Below are positions 1 through 5,297 of a DNA stretch of 5,367 nucleotides, piece by piece (the first letter of the stretch is position 1; each line of letters begins with the position of its first letter). Source of the stretch: Caldilineales bacterium (lineage in GTDB: Bacteria > Chloroflexota > Anaerolineae > JAAEKA01); contig JAJTXO010000328.1 in NCBI GenBank assembly GCA_021463315.1, positions 1 to 5,367 of the forward strand. The letters run 5' to 3'. The position numbers were made by a program, and so were the translations under genes. The notes beneath the pieces are model-generated. The model saw only the letters and a list, made by a program, of their open reading frames with translations. It was not told the origin of the DNA and did no database searches.

Positions 1-9
1 CCGGGGTCG

Positions 10-75
10 AGACTTCCGAAGTCTGCGCAGGTTTGTTCAAAACGGGCTCACAGTCCATAAGACTTCGGAAGTCTT
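10..75. repeat. Pair of short palindromes 50 bp apart
   Basis: Two near-identical palindromes lie in non-coding DNA. Copy 1 (10-24) is AGACTTCCGAAGTCT, with 7-bp arms around a central C. Copy 2 (59-75) is AAGACTTCGGAAGTCTT, with 8-bp arms around a central G. Over the shared 15 nt the two are exact reverse complements, and they are also direct repeats differing only at the centre. Their starts are 50 bp apart. No T-run follows either copy on either strand, so they do not look like intrinsic terminators, although they lie just past the 3' end of the minus-strand gene ending at 141. Possible roles are a dispersed repeat element, a paired protein-binding site, or a small mobile-element remnant. 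The sequence identity is seen directly; the role is unknown. Confidence 0.7.
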
Positions 76-83
76 CCCCAATC

Positions 84-97
84 TATTGAGATGACAC
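84..97 (-). repeat. 14-nt word shared with the divergent promoter region (copy A)
   Basis: Read on the minus strand this is GTGTCATCTCAATA, identical to plus-strand positions 1538-1551. The two copies are thus inverted relative to each other and bracket the whole minus-strand transcription unit. This copy lies 44 bp past the stop of the 376-residue membrane protein gene and 8 bp from the palindrome at 59-75. It may be part of a dispersed non-coding repeat. The match is seen directly; any function is unknown. Confidence 0.6.
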
Positions 98-140
98 TTT
101 GCGTGCGATAGAAATCGTGAAGTACTGAGTTTGTGGACAG

Positions 141-1271
141 TCAGCGAACCCCCAACATCGGCAAGACGTAGGTGCGCAGGATCTCGTTCAGCACGAAATA
201 GAGCAGCGGGCTCATCGCGGCCAGCACCACCCGCAGCGCAGCGCTGGCATTGCGGAAGGGCCAGGTGGGCGAGCGATAGACGGTGGTGCGCAGCCCGATC
301 AGCTTGTCGGTGCGCTCCGCCAGCTCGCTGAGCATCTCGTTGCTGACTTCGGCGCACTCCATCAAGCGGGACTGGCAGCCAGCCAGCTCCTGGCTGATGC
401 GCGCGGTGATCTGGCTGCGCGCTTCGCCCATCTGCCGGTGGACCCCCCACAGCGGCAGAATCAGCGCGCTGAGGCTGGCCAGGGAGGCCAGGGCCAGCAC
501 GCTGTATTCCAACAGATCGCCCGGCGCGCCCAGGAGAATCACGAATATCAGCACCGTGACCGCCACGGTCAGACTGTGGCGCAGGCTGAGCCGGCCGAAG
601 GGCAGGATGCTGTCTGGATCCAGGGCGTTGATGGTCAGCGGCTGCTGGGCCAGGTGTCCCAGGCCGAAGCCGAAACGCACGGTGCTCCAGACCAGCGCCA
701 GCCCCGCCCAGGCAAAGATGGTGTAGGCGACGACGGTCAGCAGGGTTTGCGGCGGGCTGGCCGTCAGTTGATAGGCGGCCATCATCGGATAGGGGAGGCG
801 CAGCACGACAAACCAGAGGAGGGCTACGGCCAACGCCACGGCCAACAACACGCCCTCAGTCCGGGGGCTGGTCTGGACGATGCGTTGCACCGCCTTGTCG
901 TAGGCTGCATCGTCGATCCGCACGGCCGGCCGCAGCCGGGCCAGTTGCGGCAGCGCGCTCCGCTTCAGCGCCAGCAGCGCCAGCAGCATATAGACCGTCA
1001 GCAGGGGCAGCGTCAACCGCAGCGCCAGGTTGCCGGGGGTGAACAGCCGGCTGATGTTGCTGAGCATCGCCTGTTCCATGGCCTGCTCGGCCAGAAGCAG
1101 CAGGCCCAGCAACAGCGCGACCACAGGGTAGGGCAGGGGGAGCCTGTCCAGGGTCAGTTCGGCCAGGGGCTGCCAGCGCGCGATCAGCGCGGCCGTGGAC
1201 AGAGCCGCGCCAGCCGCCATCGGCTGCGCGCTGCGCAGAGGAGGAGCAGGGTGGAGATCAGTTGCTGCCAT
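141..1271 (-). CDS. Polytopic membrane protein of unknown family, 376 residues
   Basis: I do not recognise the family. About seven hydrophobic segments are visible, near residues 46-62, 83-103, 139-158, 176-197, 232-249, 255-275 and 346-363. The Lys/Arg-rich loop at about 103-138 fits a cytoplasmic loop between spans 2 and 3. Residues about 277-330 form a polar, charged stretch (many Glu, Gln, Arg with Leu/Ile/Met spacing) that looks like a long amphipathic helix or coiled coil. By the same topology it would be cytoplasmic, just before the last span. A YRSPTWPF segment (332-339) precedes span 7. The ATG at 1271 was chosen because it overlaps the stop of the upstream microprotein gene (shared ATGGCAGCAACTGA), typical of translational coupling; no separate Shine-Dalgarno is evident. 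In-frame starts further upstream, up to 1376, would run through the microprotein gene and are less likely. No catalytic motif or transporter signature is visible. That it is a real gene is fairly certain; its function is not. Confidence 0.85.
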   Translation of the reverse strand: MAATDLHPAPPLRSAQPMAAGAALSTAALIARWQPLAELTLDRLPLPYPVVALLLGLLLLAEQAMEQAMLSNISRLFTPGNLALRLTLPLLTVYMLLALLALKRSALPQLARLRPAVRIDDAAYDKAVQRIVQTSPRTEGVLLAVALAVALLWFVVLRLPYPMMAAYQLTASPPQTLLTVVAYTIFAWAGLALVWSTVRFGFGLGHLAQQPLTINALDPDSILPFGRLSLRHSLTVAVTVLIFVILLGAPGDLLEYSVLALASLASLSALILPLWGVHRQMGEARSQITARISQELAGCQSRLMECAEVSNEMLSELAERTDKLIGLRTTVYRSPTWPFRNASAALRVVLAAMSPLLYFVLNEILRTYVLPMLGVR

Positions 1272-1419
1272 CGTTCTGGGAGTCGGACTGGTTGTTGGGC
1301 GGCTGCCGATGGGGCGCACGGCTGCGCCGGCCCAGCGGGCCCGGCTCGATGAGAGCCAGAAGAGCGATGACCACAAACGCGAGGATAATCACCACAGCGA
1401 GAATCTGCCAGATCAGCAT
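1258..1419 (-). CDS. Single-pass membrane microprotein, 53 residues
   Basis: This is a small gene starting at the ATG at 1417-1419 and ending at TGA 1258-1260. The product has one strongly hydrophobic segment at residues about 3-25, then an IEPGPLGRRSR boundary, then a polar tail rich in Asn, Gln, Ser and Asp (about 40-53) that looks disordered. The Arg-rich stretch after the span predicts an outside N-terminus and a cytoplasmic tail. Support for the start: AGGAGG at 1430-1435 with a 10-nt spacer, and a well-spaced promoter just upstream. A longer version from 1503 would begin upstream of the promoter and adds residues of no clear character, so I reject it. The gene overlaps the next one by 14 nt, so the two products are probably made together and may act together in the membrane. 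I know no named family for it. Confidence 0.75.
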   Translation of the reverse strand: MLIWQILAVVIILAFVVIALLALIEPGPLGRRSRAPHRQPPNNQSDSQNDGSN

Positions 1420-1429
1420 CGGGGGGACG

Positions 1430-1435
1430 CCTCCT
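1430..1435 (-). promoter_or_regulatory. Shine-Dalgarno of the microprotein gene
   Basis: On the minus strand the sequence is AGGAGG, 10 nt before the ATG at 1417-1419. It fixes the start of the 53-residue gene, since the alternative in-frame ATG further upstream (1503) lies ahead of the predicted promoter. Confidence 0.75.
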
Positions 1436-1452
1436 GCGAGAATGATGCGCGA

Positions 1453-1481
1453 ATTATGGCATAGCGCGATGAGATTTGCAA
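1453..1481 (-). promoter_or_regulatory. Sigma-70-type promoter of the minus-strand unit
   Basis: On the minus strand TTGCAA (1476-1481) is followed after exactly 17 bp by CATAAT (1453-1458). The boxes match TTGACA in four and TATAAT in five of six positions. Transcription would start near 1446, giving a leader of about 27 nt that contains the AGGAGG. It is the best promoter match I see in the divergent region. The boxes and spacing are seen directly; activity is inferred. Confidence 0.6.
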
Positions 1482-1492
1482 GCGCGCGCGCT
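1481..1492. repeat. Perfect 12-nt alternating GC palindrome abutting the -35 box
   Basis: AGCGCGCGCGCT is a perfect palindrome with a (GC)5 core. It shares its first base with, and lies directly upstream of, the -35 hexamer of the minus-strand promoter. Such alternating purine-pyrimidine tracts can adopt Z-DNA under supercoiling, and a palindrome here could also bind a dimeric regulator. Both ideas are speculative, and in G+C-rich DNA a tract like this can arise by chance. Confidence 0.4.
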
Positions 1493-1533
1493 GTCGGCAG
1501 CAATCCCGCCTCATCCGTGGCCCGTAATCTGTG

Positions 1534-1556
1534 GGGTGTGTCATCTCAATACACCC
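1534..1556. promoter_or_regulatory. Interrupted dyad in the divergent promoter region, candidate operator
   Basis: GGGTGT (1534-1539) and ACACCC (1551-1556) are exact reverse complements separated by 11 nt. The left half-site starts about 50 bp upstream of the minus-strand -35 box, and the right half-site ends about 40 bp upstream of the plus-strand -10-like element. The position between two divergent units suits a shared regulator site. The dyad also contains most of the 14-nt word repeated at 84-97. It could equally be a fragment of a dispersed repeat; no regulator gene is present in the window. Confidence 0.35.
1538..1551 (+). repeat. 14-nt word shared with the far side of the minus-strand unit (copy B)
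   Basis: GTGTCATCTCAATA here is the exact reverse complement of plus-strand positions 84-97. Identity stops sharply at both ends. It overlaps the interrupted dyad at 1534-1556. See copy A for the paired element. Confidence 0.6.
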
Positions 1557-1594
1557 ATTGGCAACCACTGACAGACTACCGCGTTTGGCGGGGT

Positions 1595-1600
1595 TATGCT
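1595..1600 (+). promoter_or_regulatory. Possible -10 element of the DUF58-transglutaminase operon
   Basis: TATGCT matches TATAAT at four of six positions. No good -35 box lies 16-18 bp upstream; the nearest candidate, CTGACA at 1568-1573, would need a 21-bp spacer. If this -10 is used, transcription starts only about 5 nt before the ATG at 1612, giving an almost leaderless mRNA. That fits the lack of a Shine-Dalgarno before that start. An overlapping TAGACT (1600-1605) is an alternative of similar quality. Confidence 0.35.
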
Positions 1601-1611
1601 AGACTCAGGCC

Positions 1612-2979
1612 ATGGACGACGATCAGCTCTCCTGGACTCCTGGCCAGCAGGCGCCGCCAGCTCCGATCCGACGCAGCATGCGCATGCGCAGCCGGCTGCC
1701 GCTGGTTGTCCTGGGCTTGCTGCTGGTCAACCAGGTTTTCAACCCGGCCCGCATCTGGGTCGGTATTCTGTTGGCGCTGGGCGTGTTGCTGCTCTTCTGT
1801 TACCTGTGGGCACGGGCTCTCAGTTTCGGACTGAGCGGCCAGCGCGCGGCGCGCGGCGTCTGGGTGTTGGTGGGCGACGTGCTGAGTGAACAGTTCACCG
1901 TGACCAACAGCGCCGCGCTGCCCGCCTTGTGGGTGGAGGTTCTGGACCATTCCAATCTGCCTGGCTACCGGCCAGACTGGGTAGCCTATGCGGGGGCCAA
2001 CGACCAGCAGAGCTATCGGGCCGAGGGGCGCTGCCAGCGCCGCGGCGTTTTCAGCCTTGGCCCGTGGGAGCTGCGCAGCGGCGACCCGCTGGGCTTGTTC
2101 CAGGTGGTGGTGGCCTATCCTGATGTCCGCTCGATTCTGGTCTATCCGCGGGCCATGGTGCTGCCCGATCTGCGCCTGCCGCGCGGTCTGGCCCCTGGCG
2201 TGGCCCGCACCCAGCGCCGCACCCAGCAGACCACCACCACCGTGGCCACGGTGCGCCCCTACACGCCGGGCGATCCGCTGCGCGCCATCCACTGGCGCAA
2301 GACGGCCCACATGGGCGGCGTGCAGCCTGGCGGCCTCCCCTTCATGGTCAAACAGTTCGACCTGGAGCCGTCCGGCGACCTGTGGATTGTGCTCGATCTG
2401 GATCCGGCGGGCCATGCGGGCCGGGGGAGTGAGAGCACCCTGGAATATGCCATCACCCTGTGCGCCTCGCTGGCTACGCAGATGCTGGCCGAGAACCGGC
2501 GCGTCGGCCTGGCCGCGCCTGGCTGTCAACTGCCGCCCCAGAGCGGCCAACTGCAGCTCTGGCGCATCCTGGAGGCGTTGGCTCAGGCTGATCCTGTGCC
2601 TGGCTACCCGCTGGACCGTCTGCTGCGCGATCTGCACCCCACCAGCGGCCGCGGCCGCACCATCGTCGCGGTGACTCCTTCCACCGATCCAGCCTGGACC
2701 GGCGAGCTGCTGCATCTGGCGGAGCGGGGCAACGCGCCCGCCGCGCTGCTGCTGGACGCGGCCAGCTTCCTGGCCGCTGATGCGCCGGAGCAGCCCGCGG
2801 CCGCGGCCCGGTTGGCCGGCCTGCGCGCGCTGCTGAGCCAGCACGGCGTGCCCAGCCATCTGATCGACCGCAGCTTCGTCTTTCGGCCACTGTTCCAGGT
2901 GGCGCGCACCCGCACCGAGCTGCGCACCCTTTCCGGCACGGGCCGCGTCATCGCGGTCGAGGTGGAGGAGGTGCTGTAG
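1612..2979 (+). CDS. DUF58 domain membrane protein
   Basis: A 455-residue DUF58-family protein, usually found beside MoxR AAA+ ATPases and TgpA-type transglutaminases; the biochemical role of the family is poorly defined. After a polar, Arg-containing N-terminus come two membrane spans (about 28-46 and 48-68). The region at about 85-180 looks like a beta-rich segment and carries the SGDPLGLFQ motif (156-164). The DUF58 signature VRPYTPGDPLRAIHWRKTA is at 214-232. The following stretch WIVLDLDP (258-265) sits where related proteins carry a von Willebrand A-like strand. Here the DxSxS metal-site pattern reads D262-L-D264-P-A266, lacking both serines, so a canonical MIDAS site is doubtful. The large C-terminal part should face the cytoplasm if the N-terminus does. 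The ATG at 1612 is the first in frame after the likely promoter but has no clear Shine-Dalgarno; Met23 is a weaker alternative. The next gene follows after 2 bp, so they form an operon. Confidence 0.93.
   Translation: MDDDQLSWTPGQQAPPAPIRRSMRMRSRLPLVVLGLLLVNQVFNPARIWVGILLALGVLLLFCYLWARALSFGLSGQRAARGVWVLVGDVLSEQFTVTNSAALPALWVEVLDHSNLPGYRPDWVAYAGANDQQSYRAEGRCQRRGVFSLGPWELRSGDPLGLFQVVVAYPDVRSILVYPRAMVLPDLRLPRGLAPGVARTQRRTQQTTTTVATVRPYTPGDPLRAIHWRKTAHMGGVQPGGLPFMVKQFDLEPSGDLWIVLDLDPAGHAGRGSESTLEYAITLCASLATQMLAENRRVGLAAPGCQLPPQSGQLQLWRILEALAQADPVPGYPLDRLLRDLHPTSGRGRTIVAVTPSTDPAWTGELLHLAERGNAPAALLLDAASFLAADAPEQPAAAARLAGLRALLSQHGVPSHLIDRSFVFRPLFQVARTRTELRTLSGTGRVIAVEVEEVL
2964..2971 (+). promoter_or_regulatory. 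Shine-Dalgarno of the transglutaminase gene, inside the DUF58 3' end
   Basis: GGAGGAGG lies 10 nt before the ATG at 2982 and within the last codons of the DUF58 gene (encoding Val-Glu-Glu-Val). It supports the 2982 start and tight translational linkage of the two genes. Confidence 0.75.
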
Positions 2980-2981
2980 CC

Positions 2982-5273
2982 ATGGAGACGCTGCTGCGGC
3001 TGCTGCACCGCCGGCGTCCGGCCGAGGGTTGGCTGCTGTGGAGTCTGGCCTTGCTGACTCTGCTGCTGCTGGCCGCGGGTGTGGGCGCGGCCGGCTGGAT
3101 ACCGCACCTGGGCCTGTTGCTCAGTGTCGTGATCGTCATCGCCTACTGGGCGGGCTTCTGGCTCAGCCGCGCCCGCGGCCGCGGGCGGCTGGCCGGCTGG
3201 TGGGCGGCTGCGCTGCTGGCCCTGCTGGGCGCGCTGACGGTGGCGCTGCTGGCCGGCTGGCGCGAGGCGCCGCAGACGGCAGAGAGCGTCCATTGGCTGG
3301 CATGGCCGTTGGTGCGGGGCAGCCAGGCCATCGGCGAGATGAGCGACCGGCTGTGGCAGTGGGGGAGCGATCTGGCCTCGGCCGGCTGGGTCGAGCAGGA
3401 TGACGCGGTCTTTCGCTGGCTGCTGGGCATGGCAGTCTGGGCGGCCGCGGCCTGGGCGGCCTGGTGGCTCTATGCCCGCCGCCAGGCTCTGGCCGCTTTT
3501 CTGCCGGCCGGCGTGCTGCTGGCCAGCAATGCCTTTTTCTACTGGGATGGCCGGCTGTGGCTGCCCTTCTTTCTGGCTGGCGTGACGTTGGTGGCCGTGC
3601 TGCTCCAGCGCCATGCGTTGGAAGCGCGTTGGAGCGCGCGGGGCATGGATTACTCGGTGGATGTGCGCCACGAGGTGCTGGCCAGCGCCGGCAGCCTGGC
3701 GCTGCTGGTCATGCTGGCTGGCTTTGTCATGCCGCCCCTGGCGTTGAAGCCGGCGGCCAACTGGTTTGCCGGGCTGGTGCAGGCGCCGGTCAACCGGATC
3801 GAGCAGGCCGGGCAGCGCGCCTTTCCCGGTCTGCGGCGCACGCCCGGCGCGCTGCTGGCTACTGCGGATCGCGCCGGCGCCATGCCGCGCAGCCATCTGC
3901 TGACCGATGGGCCAGAGCTGGGCACAGCCGCGGTCATGCGGATCAGCACCGATGAGCTGGCCGGCCTGGCGCCCGGCCAGCCGCCCAGCCCGGCCATGCA
4001 GCACAACTGGCGCGGGCTGACCTACGACATGTATAACGGCCGCGGCTGGCGCAACTCTCCCTTGCTGGCTGAGAGCTTCGCGGCCGGTGAGCCGTGGACC
4101 GAGGAGCCGCTGCCCTGGCGGCGGCCGCTGCGGCAGTGGGTGAGCATGGAACGGAGCGGCGACCGCGCGCTGTACGCGGCGGGCGAGCCGCTGGCGGCCA
4201 ATCGACCCTACGAGCTGTTGGTGCGCCGCGATGCCGCTCAGCCGGCCGCGCATCTGGCGGCCATGGTGGCCAGTGGCCGCAGCTATCAGGTGTTGTCGCT
4301 GACGCCCGACGCCCCGGCCGACACGCTGCGCGCCGCGGGCCAGGACTATCCACCGGGGGTCGAGGCGCTCTACCTGGCGCTGCCGCCGCTGCCGGCGCGC
4401 GTCGGCCAACTGGCCCTGGAGGTGACCTCCGGCGCAGCCACCCCCTACGACCAGGCGCTGGCCTTGGAGGCCTATCTGCGCCAGTTTCCCTACAATTTGA
4501 GCGTCTCGGCGCCGCCGGCGGGGCGGGATGCGGTGGACTATTTCCTGTTCGATCTGCAGGCCGGCTATTGCGATTATTACGCCAGCGCGATGGTGGTGCT
4601 GGCCCGCAGCCTGGGCATTCCAGCCCGGCTGGCGGTGGGCTACAGCAGCGGCGCGTACGATCCCAACCAGCGCGCCTTTGTGGTGACTGAGCAGAACGCG
4701 CATAGCTGGCCGGAGCTCTATTTTCCGCAGATCGGCTGGGTGCGCTTCGAGCCGACCGCGTCGCTGGCGCGGCCGGAGCGCCTGGCCCCCTACGAATTGC
4801 CTGCCCCCCCTGAGACAGCGATCGGGGAGGGGCTGGCGCAGGTGCAAAACGACCTCCAGAGCTTTCGGGAGGATCAGATCGTGCGCCGGCGGGTGGGTTG
4901 GCTGATCTTTCTGGCAGTGGTTGGCGTGTTGGGGCTGGGCGTCTGGCTGCTGCGGCGACGACGCGGCCAGCCAGGGTTGCTGATGGCCTATGGCCGGCTG
5001 GCTGGCTGGGCGCGACGGCTGGGCGTAACGCCCCAGCCGGGCGATACGCCGTCGCAGTTGGCCCAGGCGTTGGGTCTCCGCCTGTCAGCAGCCGAGGCTG
5101 ACGCACCGGTTGGGGAGCAGGTGCAGCAATTTGTGCGCAGCTTCGAGGCCGCGCAGTATGGCCCGCGGCCGTTGGAGGCGGCAAGGGAGGCGCGCGGCCT
5201 GTGGCCGGCACTGGAGCGCGGCCTGCGGCGCATATGGCTGCGGAGTATAGGGAGAAAGCGGCCGACCGGCTAA
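2982..5273 (+). CDS. TgpA-like membrane transglutaminase
   Basis: A 763-residue protein with the layout of TgpA/DUF3488 proteins. Hydrophobic spans lie near 17-37, 42-61, 71-92, 146-163, 169-187, 191-208 and 235-254, then a large extracellular region (about 257-637), one span at 639-657 followed by RRRRR, and a cytoplasmic tail. The N-terminal HRRR (9-12) and the Arg run after the last span agree with both ends being inside. A WRGLTYDMYNGRGW segment (343-356) is typical of the family. The transglutaminase-like core at about 485-600 shows the triad C530 (in AGYCDYYASA), H574 (in QNAHSW) and E590 (in VRFEPT); the acidic third residue is Glu where the superfamily often has Asp. Residues about 665-750 resemble DUF4129. 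The core may act as a cysteine protease or transferase on surface proteins or peptides; the substrate is unknown. It is co-transcribed with the upstream DUF58 gene. Domain architecture is confident, activity is inferred. Confidence 0.95.
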   Translation: METLLRLLHRRRPAEGWLLWSLALLTLLLLAAGVGAAGWIPHLGLLLSVVIVIAYWAGFWLSRARGRGRLAGWWAAALLALLGALTVALLAGWREAPQTAESVHWLAWPLVRGSQAIGEMSDRLWQWGSDLASAGWVEQDDAVFRWLLGMAVWAAAAWAAWWLYARRQALAAFLPAGVLLASNAFFYWDGRLWLPFFLAGVTLVAVLLQRHALEARWSARGMDYSVDVRHEVLASAGSLALLVMLAGFVMPPLALKPAANWFAGLVQAPVNRIEQAGQRAFPGLRRTPGALLATADRAGAMPRSHLLTDGPELGTAAVMRISTDELAGLAPGQPPSPAMQHNWRGLTYDMYNGRGWRNSPLLAESFAAGEPWTEEPLPWRRPLRQWVSMERSGDRALYAAGEPLAANRPYELLVRRDAAQPAAHLAAMVASGRSYQVLSLTPDAPADTLRAAGQDYPPGVEALYLALPPLPARVGQLALEVTSGAATPYDQALALEAYLRQFPYNLSVSAPPAGRDAVDYFLFDLQAGYCDYYASAMVVLARSLGIPARLAVGYSSGAYDPNQRAFVVTEQNAHSWPELYFPQIGWVRFEPTASLARPERLAPYELPAPPETAIGEGLAQVQNDLQSFREDQIVRRRVGWLIFLAVVGVLGLGVWLLRRRRGQPGLLMAYGRLAGWARRLGVTPQPGDTPSQLAQALGLRLSAAEADAPVGEQVQQFVRSFEAAQYGPRPLEAAREARGLWPALERGLRRIWLRSIGRKRPTG
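3170..3187. repeat. Perfect 18-nt G+C-only palindrome inside the transglutaminase gene
   Basis: CGCCCGCGGCCGCGGGCG reads the same on both strands. It falls in codons for the Arg/Gly-rich cytoplasmic loop (residues about 63-69, RARGRGR) between membrane spans 2 and 3. In mRNA it could form a hairpin of about 7 G-C pairs with a 4-nt loop. It may be only a by-product of Arg/Gly codon choice at high G+C. Confidence 0.6.
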
Positions 5274-5297
5274 CGCCCATCGCCACTCCCCCCTTGT

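Noticed and set aside
59..75. Palindrome considered as an intrinsic terminator for the minus-strand unit
   Set aside because: The arms pair, but no U-run follows in the minus-strand transcript and the perfect stem leaves only a one-base loop. It also resembles the nearby copy at 10-24, pointing to a repeat.
438..1352. 304-codon plus-strand frame opposite the 376-residue membrane protein
   Set aside because: Translation is dominated by Gln, Arg, Gly and His repeats typical of antisense frames. The minus strand here gives coherent membrane spans instead.
1272..1376. N-terminal extension of the 376-residue protein to the ATG at 1376
   Set aside because: It would lie almost wholly inside the microprotein gene in another frame and has Arg/Ser/Pro-rich low-quality sequence. 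The start overlapping the microprotein stop is better supported.
1676..1690. GCATGCGCATGCGC self-complementary stretch near the start of the DUF58 gene
   Set aside because: It encodes Ser-Met-Arg-Met-Arg in frame and shows no second copy in the window; likely chance at this base composition.
1594..2859. 421-codon minus-strand frame opposite the DUF58 gene
   Set aside because: Gln/Arg/Ala/His-rich translation without motifs or plausible start signals; a shadow of the plus-strand DUF58 frame.
2604..4847. 747-codon open frame on the minus strand opposite the DUF58 and transglutaminase genes
   Set aside because: Its translation is low-complexity (Gln-, Arg-, Ala-, Pro-rich) with no domain. It lies antisense to two clearly recognised genes, so it is an effect of G+C-rich codon use.
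3943..5286. 447-codon minus-strand frame opposite the transglutaminase gene
   Set aside because: Pro/Arg/Ala-rich, no recognisable fold, opposite a gene with an intact catalytic triad.
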